DNA from: Pseudogymnoascus destructans
Lineage: Eukaryota > Ascomycota > Leotiomycetes > Thelebolales > Thelebolaceae
Length of the DNA: 64,000 bases
Assembly: GCF_001641265.1 (NCBI RefSeq)
Contig: NW_020167524.1
Location: forward strand, 1,054,001 to 1,118,000
Reading direction: 5' to 3'
Every line of letters starts with the position of its first letter. Position 1 is the stretch's first letter. The notes beneath the pieces were generated by a model. It did no database searches. It was not told the DNA's origin and saw only the letters and a list, made by a program, of their open reading frames with translations. Made by a program: the position numbers and the translations under genes. Shown piece by piece: positions 41,773 to 53,204 of the stretch.

Positions 41773-42837
41773 ATGTCTCAAATGGTACATCAGAAACTGG
41801 ATGATATTAGCCAAGCCATCTGCAATCTCCGCGATGTTGGGGATAGTGTTTTTGACGAGCTACAGACGAAAGTGTCTAAACTCCTGGTTCAGGTTGAGGT
41901 TCAAAGGAGCCTAAACGATATAGCGCGAAGTATCCGAGATGGAAGCGCACTACCCGTTCGGAGGATCAATTACAACATCAAGAAGCTATCGGAGGACGAC
42001 GAGGCATGCCAAGTCCGCTGGTCGGCCTTGCGGAAACTCAAGTGCCCAGAGATTATATTTAGCACGATGGCTTTTGCAGGATTGATCTCTCTGCATGATC
42101 AACAATTTGAGTACCTTGTGGAAAATGTGCCGAACTATATGGAGACCCAGGAGCTACCACGTGATTGGATTGCACGTGATCAGATTAGAAAGGTTGTGGC
42201 AAGCACCCCAAGGCGAGAGAATACCCAGCCATTTCTACAAGGTTAGTTCGCTTCAAACTATAATAAAGGAGAACTGAACAGATGCACTAGATTACCATGG
42301 TCTTGAGATACAGTTAAATCAAGCTGACGCTTCTAATTCCAAGAAAGAGAAAGCGGCGCCGAGAAAGCGCAAACGACTTGAAGGTTCGTTTTGGTGATGT
42401 TGGGCAGGGACAAAAGCTTAAGTCATCCAACAGGCGATCAGACTCTATCAGCCAGCGAGGGAACTGAGACAGAACAAATGCAGAGAAGAGGGTCTGAGAC
42501 TCGTCAATTGCCGATAGTCCAGCAAAGCAGACGTAAGCAAGAATAAATCATTATGTGCAAGCGAAGGCTGAAAGTATCTACTCTAGAAATTCAATACATG
42601 TTCTCGAAAGCACCAACTAGCCAGATAGCCCTCTTGGGTAGCCTACTCTCCAACGCAGTCCAGGCCAGCAAACAATGGGAGATAGAAAGGAAGCAAAAAG
42701 AACCGACAACAGAATGCTTGACCACGCTAATTCCTGAGGGAAAGAATGAAGATATCTCTATCACTTTATGGGTCGGCCGTAGAGAGGGACTTCAGGTGCT
42801 CGAGCTACTCAAGCTCCAGTGGACTTGGTCAGCTTAA
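41773..42837 (+). CDS. Hypothetical protein, four exons
   Basis: Exons 41773-42241, 42282-42383, 42434-42532, 42575-42837 (introns 40, 50, 42 nt) give 310 residues. The N-terminal part is predicted helical (MSQMVHQKLDDISQAICNLRDVGDSVFDELQTKVSKLL). The middle is basic (KKEKAAPRKRKRLE), a likely nuclear localisation signal. The C-terminal part has STLEIQYMFSKAPTSQIALLGSLLSNAVQASKQWE. No family recognised. Its 3' end overlaps the convergent small gene at 42809-43119 by 29 bp. Confidence 0.6.
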
Positions 42838-43119
42838 CCCATCCATGTATCACTTCAACCTCAAGCCCTTTGGGAACAACATGTTCCGTGTCTGCTGCAG
42901 AATCGTCGTATTTCCAGTATGGCTCCGTGCCTTTCGCTGCCTTGGGATCAGAGACCCTGATCAATGCCCCCCTGCCGAATATTGTTCTTTCGTAGTCCAC
43001 TCCGTCGAATATATGACCGCGTATATATACTTGTTCCTCCAATATATCCCCAAACTAAGAAAAATCAAAGTTAGAATCAAACATGATTAAAAGGGTGTAA
43101 AAACAAACCGTTTCGGACA
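42809..43119 (-). CDS. Small hypothetical protein (85 aa)
   Basis: Exon 1 (43119-43108) encodes only MSET. A 53-nt intron (GTTTGT...TTCTTAG) leads to exon 2 (43054-42809): FGDILEEQVYIRGHIFDGVDYERTIFGRGALIRVSD. No domain recognised. The tiny first exon is a guess supported by a good acceptor and frame. Confidence 0.45.
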
Positions 43120-44051
43120 TGGTCAATCGCCGTCTCGGTCTTGGCTTGCACGAACAACCGTACCAGCAGTTGTTCAAACTGCGAGGCTTAATGTATTGTC
43201 CGATCAAGTAAATAAGTGTTGCATTCGAATCCCAAGTAAGATCGTAAGCTCACTGTATCAGTGACTGCTCCTATCGGAACAACTGTGCACTGAAGAAGGT
43301 CGCCCGCCAGTACATATGAAGTTCTGCTGGAGAGAGGTGGTCGGGTTGGATCCTCAATATTGAGGTGCGCTTTGGGTTCGATAGGACGTGAAATGAGGGG
43401 GGTAATGTCGCGCCGCTTGTGAGCAAGGTATGACGAAATATATCATGCGGCTGATGCAGAACTGCTGTCACTCGGTGTAGGTGGACAAGGTCTACTGGCA
43501 AATATGGTTGGCCCAGGTAAACCAAGCCATTATTGTCGCTCAGGGTGAATGGTGTTTGATTCTTAGCTGCACTTCGAGAGGTTATTCATGTGCGGCCGAA
43601 GATGATTTCACGCAAGTGGTGGGGCTCTCCGCCATGTGACTTGCTCCGCAATCCGAAAGTGACCGAAAATATCCTGGCACGCTTAGGCTGCAACACCTTC
43701 AGGCTCAACATTTTGAGCAGCAGATCGAAAATTCTCTAGAATCTGCGCAATGTAAGCCCTATCGAGTTGAAACCCCAATTTACAATCCCCCGGCTTTATA
43801 AGTTGACGATGTATATACCTCACGTGCATGTCCTACCCTGTCCCAGTTAGGCTCCAATGCCTTCACGGTGCAAAATGTGGTCCAATTGGCTGTAGGTCCC
43901 CGTACTCTGGTATACCCTCCAACATGGTTAAATCATTCATCACGTGATTTTATCCAGTTATGGCGCGTTTGAAGACGATGACATGCTGCTCTTTCTTCCA
44001 CCCTGCCCATCCCTACTTCTTCCTGCCTTTCGTGAGTCTACGGTACCTCCA
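43120..44051. other. Region with one possible exon
   Basis: On the minus strand 43560-43271 is open and protein-like (NQTPFTLSDNNGLVYLGQPYLPVDLVHLHRV), preceded by a possible acceptor, but no start exon or family was found. The rest is the upstream region of the kinase gene. Confidence 0.35.
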
Positions 44052-45213
44052 ATGATTCAATGCCGTGCTAGTGTTATCAAAGCTGCGAGGATGTTTTCAA
44101 CCCTCGTTGGTCACTCCGGTCGCGAGTATGTATGCCAAAAATTGCTCCAGCGACATCCTACAAAACCGGCGCTTGATATCCACCTTGCACTGTAAGTTCA
44201 AGAATCATTGATCGTGTAATTCTTGTCAAAATCATCACTAATTGAATGAAAAATAACTCTAGCTGCGATGGCAAACCCTTCGTTCTAAAGCCTGTTTCCC
44301 AGTCAATCTTTGATCTCTTGGAGGAGTTTAAAGACGATTTTGGGAATAATCCTCGCCTCCGAATCCACGTAGACGAAAATAAAAAGGAAAACGTACTTGT
44401 TTACGAGTACTTTAAAAGCGATTTGCTTTCGTTGGTAGAGAATTATCCAGCCCTTCCGATAGAGGCAAGAAAGACAATTCTGAAAGAGGTTGCGCTGGGG
44501 CTGAATGATATTCATACAAAGCATTGGATACACTTAGGTACAATGCCATCAAAGTTCGCTGCTGTTGTCAATAACACTCCGCTGACCTATTTTTCTCTAG
44601 ACGTAAAGCCAAATAATGTCTTTCTCAATTGGTATGTGGACGAGAAGGATCAATTCCAGCTTGGAAAGGTGGCATTGGGGGATATGGACTGTGCTTTGAA
44701 ACTGGAAGGCCAAAAGCTCCTAAACCAAAGGATGGGGAACGTCATGTGGCGTAGCCCAGAAGGGCAACTGGGGAAGGGTGTTGGGAAACCTTCGGACGTG
44801 TTCTCTTATGCACTTCTAGTGAGTCAATTTTTGGTTTGGCCGGAACCAATCTTGCTAATCGTGGCTCCTAGTGTCTCTACGTTATCACGGGCGCGCAATG
44901 CTTTCACCCAGACTTCGAGAAACTTGATACTGAACCCGAGCCAGTGATTTTGTTCATGTTGCTTTCCGCCTTCGGCCCGCTACCAGATGCGCTCGTTGAG
45001 CATGTCAACGACGAGGAAGCGGGAGCGCTTTTAAAAGACCTGTGGCAGGCCATAACAGAAGACGAATCAAACGAAGCTTTTGAGCAATGGTCTGAGGAGA
45101 GGCTTCCTAACCTTGACAACGAGGCAAAGAGGTTGATATTGAGAATGACAAATCTCGATCCAGCGAAGAGAGCATTAATGTCGGATATTGTAATGGATCC
45201 TTATTGGAACTGA
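44052..45213 (+). CDS. Ser/Thr-type protein kinase
   Basis: Exons 44052-44191, 44263-44537, 44601-44818, 44872-45213, 324 residues. ATP-site Lys in GKPFVLKPV. Catalytic loop HWIHLDVKPNNVFL keeps Asp, Lys and Asn. The metal-binding position reads LGDMDCA (DMD in place of DFG). Activation segment GNVMWRSPEGQLGKGVGKPSDVFSYALL. C-lobe ends RMTNLDPAKRALMSDIVMDPYW, the usual subdomain XI pattern. The N-lobe is short, with no clear glycine loop. An upstream in-frame ATG at 43983 would add 23 residues. Unlike the two pseudokinases it retains catalytic residues. Confidence 0.75.
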
Positions 45214-45517
45214 GTTGAAGAGCTCCCACGGCATTGATAGGATTGCAAACGAGCGAGGTGACGATCCAGATTGGTGCAAATGTATAGAATTGGAAGATGT
45301 GGAAAGGTATCGGATAGTACTTGGGTTGTAATTACTGACGTCTAACAAGTCTTTCATCTCAACACTTTTGCGTAATAGATCTCCAACATTCCCTCACCAC
45401 ACACAGTCCGTCTCTACATCACAAACGAGTGTCCAAGTGCCAATTCCACCACTTCTCCCGCGTCCTTCCCACATAAAAAGAGTGCTTCAAAATACATGCC
45501 AGCCCGACACTTTAGAC
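45214..45517. other. Intergenic
   Basis: No gene seen. A plus-strand frame at 45368-45742 is antisense to the gene at 45518-45867. Confidence 0.4.
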
Positions 45518-45867
45518 TCAAGGATAGACGTGCTTAGTCGAAACGTGGTTGCCGTCCTTGTCCTCAAAGACAGTGGTGAAGTGACTCTTGCTATCGCTCG
45601 AGCTTGGATGCTCCTTTTCACTAAGCTTCGCATCAGCATTCAATCAGGGCCATATGGGAAAAATGTCATTCACGCCAATATGGCGACCGTGGCGCCGGCA
45701 GGAATATCGGCCTTCTCTATAGCTTTGCTGAAATCATCCTGAACGCTACTGGCTAGGTAGCTCCGATCCCAAGTCTCAGTCTTAGTGGCATACTTAACCA
45801 TGACGTTCTTGCCACTGTTGGCGACGGTTTTGATCGTCTGGCTGGAAAGGATTTTGTTGGCGGGCAT
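45518..45867 (-). CDS. Small hypothetical protein (88 aa)
   Basis: Exon 1 (45867-45674) starts MPANKILSSQTIKTVANSGKNVMVKY. Exon 2 (45590-45518) encodes KSHFTTVFEDKDGNHVSTKHVYP. The 83-nt intron has GTGAAT and GATAG ends. The closing pattern of alternating residues (HFTTVFEDKDGN) suggests beta strands. No signal peptide. Resembles small fungal proteins of unknown role. Confidence 0.5.
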
Positions 45868-46694
45868 CTTGCTTGAGGACAATGAGTTATGCAAAGAAGC
45901 AATGAATCGTCTTGAGTGCTTCTCTTCTTAAATGAGCTCTTTGATGGTTGCGGGTTATTTAACTGTAAACATTGCCTGAGCTGGGGTAGCGCTTCATTTA
46001 TAGCCACAAGATTGAAGGAAGCCACAACGGCGAATGGGATTGGTGGTTTGAAGCGATAAAGAAATAACTGCTGCAAGAATTGGCAATACGCGGGTTGTTG
46101 GTGAGAAAAGGCGTGAACTGCAGGAAACGGTACATCATAGCCAATGCATCACTGAAAGGCAGGGGCTTGTAATGTGGTCGGCGGCTGGGAAACCACGATG
46201 ATTCGCGAATGAACCAACAGAGATCCTTCGCTTTTTCCACTTCAGGCGTATGTGATGGTCAAGCCTGGGGGTGTAAGGCGGTGCATGCCATACCCCTCCA
46301 TGATGTTGGCTGGATCTCACTTCAGGCAGCAGTATTGGCTAACAGTGAGTCACGCGTAATGTCTCAAGGCTGAAACATCGGCTAGCATTGCTTCTAACCA
46401 ATTATTATTTGGCATGGCGCTAAATCATCATCCAAATGCCTAGTTGTCGCCCCCATCTCTCTTACCTTGACAAGTTGGCATTTCACCAACCGCTCATTCA
46501 AGGGGCTAGTCTTCGATGTGAGTGGTTCGGACAAGTGTTGCTCTGATGATGAAAGTACCCGCTGAGGATTTTTCTTCCTGCAACTCCAGCGCATTCTCCT
46601 CCTGCTACTATCTATGCCGACCAGCTCCGGTTGTTTCAAGCGCAGCGGTAAAATAGGATATCCTCTTACCCCTCCCCTCGCCCTTCCAGTCAAT
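45868..46694. other. Intergenic
   Basis: Several short frames, none with family resemblance. Probably the divergent promoters of the small protein and the DUF7924 gene. Confidence 0.4.
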
Positions 46695-48521
46695 ATGGCC
46701 TCGCGTCAAGCAAAACGAAACACCAGAATAGAGAGGCGGCAACGATCGCTGCCAAAAGACGAAGGTAACCCATCCCGCACGTTTCTGTGCTCCTTTTGAC
46801 TGGCCATTCTTAGGGAAACGGCCTCAAGGTATCAACAAAGAACGGCCGCATATAGATCCTCGTCAAAGCACACGCCTAGAAGGCAGTCGTTTAGAAGGAA
46901 CAGTATCTAAAGTTCTCTCCAGAACCAGCAACACTCTCAGCGAAGAGGCAAGTCACTCCACTCTTGCTATTCACTAAATCTAACTCGAGTCAAGTTCAAA
47001 CGAACTCCACCAGTCTCTCAAAGCACAGCAAGTCATCATCGAAAGCGGAAGCGGCCACGAAACCCCAGCCCGAAGCGTACACCTGAAGACGAGCGAAGTC
47101 GAAAACGTCAGCGAAGCTCGCCTGAAGGCCGCAGAATTGAAGAACATACCTGCGATATCAAGAACGGTGACGCCGATCCAGTTATTCGTTGGTTGCGAGG
47201 GAAGCCTTGGCCCAAGGAGTATTTTGAGCAAGAAAATATAATGAATCCATTACTCAAGAGGAAAACGTCATCATCTTCACTCAGCAAGAAATCAGAGACA
47301 AGCGATGGATCTCTGAGGGAAGGCAAGAATCCCGCTGTTAAAAGTCGGCTGTATGAGAAGAGCCTTGCAGCGGCGGGTATCTACATGGGCGGCGGACCCG
47401 GGATCACTGATGCTTGTCGAGCTCTCTGCAAGGTTCTGCTTGAGGCAGAACAACCTCTCCCTCCTGATTCTATATTTCGAGACGATCGATTCGAAAAGAC
47501 CTGCGAGAGGCTTCGTAATGAAAACGAGGCAAAGGTCATACGGGATATGTCGCCGCTGCTTGTTCCTTCTGTGGAAGTCCTATGTTCTTATGGTGAAGAA
47601 CATTTGGAATCTATGGTAGATCACGTCAACCAGAAGTGGTATGGTTGTATACCTATTGTAGCAGGACCAGTACCTCAGCCTGACTACTGTGCTGGATGCA
47701 AAGAAGCGATCTTTACCAAGGGTCAACGTCGGAAACTGGAACCTTTCATCAAAGGGTGGAAAAGGACACCTTTTCTGGCTACTGCCTGGATGTACTTTCC
47801 GTTTTTTACGATGGAGGTAAAATGTGGGAACGAAGGGCTTAACATTGCTGATCGGCAAAATGGTCATAGCTCAGGAGTCGCTGTGAAACAAGTGGTCGAT
47901 CTGTACCGTGAGGTATCACGACAGGACGAACTTAATCGAAAAATCCTCGCATTTTCCATTTCGCATGACCAAGAGGCTGTAAGGGTCTACGGTCATTACC
48001 CCGTCATCGATGAAGACCAGACCTCCATCTATCGCCATACCATCAAAAAGTTTGACATCACCAGCGAGGAAGGTCGAGATAAGTGGACGACTTATACATT
48101 CACAAGGAATCTCTACGATATCTATGCTCCAATACACTTCGAGAGACTCCGTTCAGCCGCCGAACAACTGCCCTGCCCTCTATCCGATCAGCATCAGTCT
48201 CAACAATCAGATCTCGGACTCATATCTCAGCATGAGGAAGAATGTCAGTTCGATCTAGTGCTGTCGCAAGACCCACAGTGTAACCCCTCATCTCAAACTT
48301 TCCAGCCATCGTTCAAAAAGCCAAGAAGCGAGCAGGGGTTGCAAAGCCAATGTCTCTCTCCCCAATCAAGTTATGCTGCATCTCTACAAGAGGAAGCTGA
48401 GAGCCAGTCAAGCAGTGCTCCGTCGAGAGACATCACTCCAGACACTTCACTACCTCAAGACATCGAAAGTGGATTAAAAAAGCCCCCAAAAAGGGGTAGG
48501 ATTGTGGAGTTACATCAGTGA
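46695..48521 (+). CDS. DUF7924-type fungal protein
   Basis: Exons 46695-46764, 46814-46947, 46995-48521, 576 residues. The head is basic (HHRKRKRPRNPSPKR), probably nuclear. Family blocks: WLRGKPWPKEYFEQENIMNPLL, GITDACRALCKVLLEAEQPLPPDSIFRDDRF, NENEAKVIRDMSPLLVPSVEVL (about 240), PQPDYCAG, MYFPFFTMEVKCGNEGLNIADRQN and ILAFSISHDQEAVRVYGHYPVID, then a Ser/Gln-rich tail. The D...EVK arrangement recalls a PD-(D/E)XK nuclease fold, as suspected for this family; that is inference. The second intron has a GC donor (GCAAGT, 46948-46994). Confidence 0.8.
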
Positions 48522-48853
48522 ATGCAATCACAGGGTTGACTTTGATACTAGACAACCAGTCTAATCAAGCTAGCGTTTGCTCTTTGTGAGAAGATGGGGA
48601 GTCCACAACAGGGTAGTAGATTGACGGTAACATGGTCATTCTTTAAAAAATCTGGGGCAGTTGAGTATCTGGCACTTTTTACGAGAACGGACAAGAATTG
48701 GAACGTAACCCTGCCCTGCTGGAGTGCTGGAGAGGCTTACGAAAGATGGGAGAATTCCTCAGGAAGGTTTACACCGTGATGGGAAAGTATTTACGTAGCA
48801 CAAGGGAATCAATGGAAGAAGAACGCCCGTACAGTTAATAAATATAAATAATA
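48522..48853. other. Convergent intergenic
   Basis: No convincing gene between the DUF7924 stop and the SANT remnant. Confidence 0.35.
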
Positions 48854-49037
48854 CTATTCGTCATCAGATTCAGAGTCTCTGTCCTTCAACTTGTAGCAAT
48901 AGCGTACTTGAAGCGATCCGATGCTCCTGTCCGGGAAAGCACGGATGAAAGCCCTATGTATCTCTTTCCATGGCAGGCCCTTCTACTTGAGGCGCATCAG
49001 CAATTTATCTTCTTGCGCTGTATATTGGATACGCCCA
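48854..49037 (-). pseudogene. Detached second SANT/Myb domain
   Basis: Directly after the stop of the chromodomain gene, in another frame, lies GRIQYTAQEDKLLMRLK, a TAG, then KGLPWKEIHRAFIRAFPDRSIGSLQVRYCYKLKDRDSESDDE. It is a SANT-like unit similar to the one inside the upstream gene. It suggests the original protein was longer and lost its end by a frameshift and a nonsense change. Confidence 0.55.
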
Positions 49038-51244
49038 TCACCTTGCTTCAAACTCTTTGATTCGTTCAGAGTGTATTGTATCTTCCTTCTCCCAGGAATT
49101 CTCACCCGATGGACGGCCCTTCCATTTAACAAAATATTCAATTTTTCCTCTCCGTTCTCGCTTCTTGAGTAATTCCACACCGAAGTTCCCTTGATAGCTC
49201 GCCTCAAAATTGTCAACAAGATCCAAACTGATGTCGTCCTGTTCCTGCCACGTATTTTTATCATCACCAAAGCCTTCCCACTTCACGAGGTACCAAACCA
49301 CATTACGTACTGTTGACTTGGCAAGCAACGCCTCAACCTCGCAGATCTCATCTGTATCGCTCTCCACTCCTTGGCTGCTACAACGCGGCTGCACTGCTGT
49401 ATGCACTTTGTTCCCAGTTGATAGTATGCTTCTGTGAGCACCCTTGGTGGGGTCGGCAGTTGCTGCTAGAAATGGTGTGGAAGGAAGAGCATCTTGAAGC
49501 TGTGGATCAAGCAACTCCATTGAAAAACCAGATGGGTATGTTTCCCCGCTTTCGTTAGCTGAGTTCGTTATCTTGCGTTTCTTGTACTTAGACGCCTGCG
49601 AGCGGTTCTTCAGCTTTGTGGAGTAGTGCACTTGCAACGTCCCTTTAGTCCTTTCCGGGAAGTACTCTGCTATTTCGTCCCATGGCAATTTGTCTTTCTC
49701 TTTCAGCTGTATCAACAGTTCGTCGTCATCCTCTGAATATGTCGAATGCCTGCCAGGTCTGCTCACAACTCGCTCTCGCAAATGCGGCCGCTCCCTGTCT
49801 CTATCGCCACTAGAGGCGCTGCTGATGACATCTTGTGCCTGCTCTATGTGGAGAGGAAATGGTAACTCCTCCTGGGAAAATTTAAGGCAATACACTATTC
49901 CCGACTGGAATGTTTGTAGTGTAAGGGAACCACGGATTGGTATCTCGTGACTCTCTAGCGGGGAATCAGACGACGTCGCTCCTGTCTTTGGAGTTGAGAC
50001 GTCAGAGGAACTGGCCATAGCAAAAGAAGCCTCTTTCGCATTGCCAGGGCTCATGTGTGCAGAGCTCTCCATGCTTTTTGCCCGCCTTGGCCGTTTTAGT
50101 CTCCGCTCCTGTATCTCTGAGCTAGCGGTGTCGCTATCATTAACGTGATCACCATTATTAATAGATTGACTCATTCGAGGTAAATCGAAAGAGGCCGCTG
50201 TTCCTCCCTGGCTTAAGACATCCCAGGAATCGGTCGGAAAAGTAACGTCTTTCAGATTGCTGCTCTTTGCCCTCCTCCGCCGTTTTAAACGCTGTGGGTG
50301 CTCTATATCAGAACCGGAGCTATCATTTGCGTGGTCTTTGCCATCAGTACCATCTGTGCTTCCATCTCGATCATCGCTGCGCTTCAACACAGGGCTTAGT
50401 TCAATCGTGTCCATATCGTCGCTCTCTGCGGAAATGTAATCATTGATCTTGTCTTCGTTCGTTGGGATTCCTTCGATCACAGAGATAGCACTGGTTTCTT
50501 GAACACTACCCAAACCGGGTAGACCCTCCGTTTCAAGCTTGCTCATGTTTTGAGAGGCAAGCAACAGCACGTCATTCACCTTTGCCGTAGTTGTCTGTAT
50601 CGTCGCATCACTTAGTGCAGCTTGGGAACCGGAGAGATGTACTAGGATCTCCCTCTCAGCATCGTCCAGCACTCCAATGTCGCCCATATCACTGTCCAGG
50701 AGGATAGGCTCATCTGAAAGACATGAGCAACGCAATTTGCAATTACTGGAGGCTTCCGGGTACTCACCCTGGCTTGTACCCCATTTCAGTTTATCCAAAC
50801 CTGTCACATTTCCACGGACGCTGCTAAGGCTGCCATTTATATCTGGTAATAGGGGTTCTTCGATAGAAGGAAACTCGGCCTCTTCATCGCTGACGTCTGC
50901 ATCTCCACTGTATCGAATAGCCTGCGCGATTTCTTCATTTGGTCAGCTGTTGCCGTAATGAAGAAATACGGACACATACCTCCTGTCCCTGGTAGATACT
51001 GGCCTTGATGTTGATTAAGAGGCAGTTCTGCGTGGTCCGAACTGGATGACATGTGCATCTGGGCTGCGCCATGCGTAATTGCCCTCTTGACCCCTTCAAA
51101 ATGGGCACTGGCTGTAGACGGTTGAAAGTGACTCGAACCAACACCTGGTTGTGGATGCGAAGGTGGCCAAAATGTCGAAGGCGGTGCAGCCACAGGACGT
51201 GGTGGTTGATAAAATTGCTGGCTGTCCCACTGAATAGAAGTCAT
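49038..51244 (-). CDS. SANT and double-chromodomain nuclear protein
   Basis: Exons 51244-50980, 50932-50768, 50713-49038, 701 residues to TGA 49038. The N-terminus is Pro/Gln-rich (MTSIQWDSQQFYQPPRPVA). The middle is acidic and serine-rich with two RLKRxRRAKS basic repeats. A SANT/Myb unit lies at about 465-515 (STYSEDDDELLIQLKEKDKLPWDEIAEYFPERTKGTLQVHYSTKLK). Two tandem chromodomains at about 600-700 (VWYLVKWEGFGDDKNTW and EYFVKWKGRPSGENSWEKED). Chromodomains bind methylated histone tails and SANT units bind DNA or histones, so a chromatin role is likely. The intron 50714-50767 is in frame (54 nt) and easily missed. The end is probably truncated (see 48854-49037). Confidence 0.8.
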
Positions 51245-52719
51245 CTTGAACTTTGATATTGGAGGAGATCTATGAACTCGCAATCTGCTGAGCGACACCC
51301 GTCCTATATATACTCGCGAGCTACAGCAAGCGCATGAAATCCGGCCTACTAGAACACCTGTGGCAGTCGCCCAACCGCTTTGCTCGCTTTTGGCATTACG
51401 TATGAGGTTGCTAGATGGCGTAATCATCCCATGTGTGCCAATCTTCCGGATCGATAGCTGTGAAGGCCGCGTCCTGAAGCAAAACAGTGGGAACTCTGGC
51501 GAAAATGGCTCCAGGCTCGGTGATCTGTCCGTAGAGGCTGAGCTTTGCTGCCCCAAAGCGGCACTGTTCTGGCCACAAAGCAGATCGGCGACTCCGCAGA
51601 TCGGCGACTCCGAGACTAGGCCTGTATCAGAGCGCTCCGCTATGTCCGTTTGCCTATGCGCAGGCAGGCGAAGTAGCGACTGACGAAAATAGACAGTTCC
51701 TTGCATTCTGAGCCTTCGTCGACGAGTATGCTGAAGCCTCGAGTGGCCCAAAATCGGAGAAACGAATTCGACGGCGACGTTTTTCGATCTTAGCGCGTAA
51801 CATGCATTAGCTCCTTCTCCCGACTCCTGCATCCGACCCCAATCAGCCCAAATTAAACCCCCGCTTCATGGATGCAACGCAGTCAAGGTGTCACAGCAAC
51901 CTTGCCTAACCCGTCATCATTGTTGCCGCCGTCGTGCGGTGTTTTTGCCATTGGACAAGCCACATTCCCACATGCATGAGCAAGAATCATTTCTTGTCAT
52001 GTGTTCCATCCGCCCCAGTCCAACCGCGATGATGCCGACACTTCAGTGAGGTTCACCAGAATCCATAATGTCGCGGCCCGATATTGGTTAACCAGAAACC
52101 ACTCATTGTTGGTCGTCGAGAAATGCCTGTCAGGAGGATCCTAGATGTCGCAACGTTTAGCAGTATAGCCTCCGACCAAATTTGAGCGACGACGTCTGAT
52201 GTACGTGTTAAAATCCGAGTAGGGACAGAGGGCGGAAATTGCTCTGGACAGACCGCCAGCGCGTTGCCGTCGCCCTATCGCCGAGGACCAGCCAAGTTCA
52301 GCCTAGCTGGCTGCCTTGCATCTCGTAAATGGCCGAGACGACAGAATGATAGGCGCATGACGACTTTGAGGAGGTCGAAGGTGGGTTAGAGCCGGAGCAT
52401 TCGACGGATCTGGTTACATGCTGCGAAATTGGTAGGCAGAGAAGGGGGCAGTGCAGCCGAGAAGGTGTGGACGGTGTGGGCCAGAGCCGAAAGTGTGTGA
52501 TGGAAAGGAAGGAGGGAGAGTGCGGATAGAGGAGCGAGGGGCAGCGACTACTTATACTTCTGAGGTTGAGGAAAAGCGGCGTGGTGTTGATCGGCAGGCA
52601 GTAATGCCTAAACCGAGCACGCCAAACCAGAACGGGACACCGCCAAACCCGAAATAGAGGCGCTAAACCTATGTGAGCCAGGACGCTGAAAACCGCGCCC
52701 CGCTTGCCGTCGCATAGTA
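51245..52719. other. Starship 3' end region
   Basis: No secure gene. A minus-strand frame open upstream of 51244 has biased composition and is probably leader. CCAAACC words recur at 52600-52670. Subterminal motifs lie at 52698-52708 and 52706-52715. Confidence 0.45.
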
Positions 52720-52725
52720 TACTCT
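52720..52725. repeat. Starship target-site repeat, right (TACTCT)
   Basis: Partner of 10559-10564. The next base (52726) resumes the hAT frame as TTACTTTTTAGAACC. Confidence 0.85.
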
Positions 52726-53062
52726 TTACTTTTTAGAACCTACTTCTCATTTTAAAGTAAGTTGCCCTTTTATACAACTTTATTTATACTAATATTTATA
52801 GATCTCTCCATTAGACTTTTGGAAAGCAAATAAGAGTAGATTCCCTATCTTATCTACTATTGCTAGAAGGTATTTACAAATACCTACTACTAGTGCTCCT
52901 ATAGAGAGCTCTTTTAGTATAGGAGGACTAATTATTTCTAAGATTAGAAATAAGTTATCTAAGGATGTTTTTAAAGTAATAACTTACTTAAAGAGTTAGG
53001 GGTTTATAGAGGATGAGGAAGAAGAGTTAGTAGAAGACTTTTTAGTTAAATTAGTAGCCTAG
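52726..53062 (+). pseudogene. 3' part of the hAT transposase (dimerisation domain)
   Basis: Continues the frame left at 10558: YFLEPTSHFK, a short intron (GTAAGT...TTATAG), then ISPLDFWKANKSRFPILSTIARRYLQIPTTSAPIERSFSIGG, the conserved hAT C-terminal dimerisation block, ending at TAG 53060-53062. One further TAG occurs in the block near 53000 (KS*GF). Confidence 0.85.
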
Positions 53063-53204
53063 TAGTACCTATAGAATATTTATTTCATTTCTTATGAGAT
53101 TTTTCATCACATGACTTCTAATCACATGAGTTTAATGAGTTTTATTGCTAACCCTAGGTCTATACAAGTAATTTAGAGTATCTAGAAAGCGTCTTAGAAT
53201 TGCT

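Larger units (their letters stand above)
10565..52719 (+). mobile_element. Complete Starship giant transposon (captain plus about 15 cargo genes)
   Basis: This unit of 42,155 bp separates two halves of one hAT transposase and is bounded by the direct repeat TACTCT. The first gene at the left end, reading inward, is a DUF3435 tyrosine recombinase, the defining position of a Starship captain. Further inside are a DUF3723 gene and a ferric reductase, families known as frequent Starship cargo, plus kinases, an AAA ATPase, DUF7924, a SANT/chromodomain protein, and RING-ankyrin and MADS-like fragments. The ends share a 10-bp near-inverted repeat (10573-10582 and 52706-52715) and an 11-bp direct repeat CCCCGCTTGCC (10627-10637 and 52698-52708). 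A 9.97-kb Tc1 nest (16299-26270) was added later, so the original length was about 32 kb. The target context is GATTACTCTTTAC, containing the TTAC often seen at Starship sites. Confidence 0.93.

Noticed and set aside
50837..51832. Long minus-strand frame of 331 codons starting MQESGEGANACYAL
   Set aside because: It includes the first exon of the SANT/chromodomain gene and reads through its intron; the part upstream of 51244 is low-complexity with no family resemblance.
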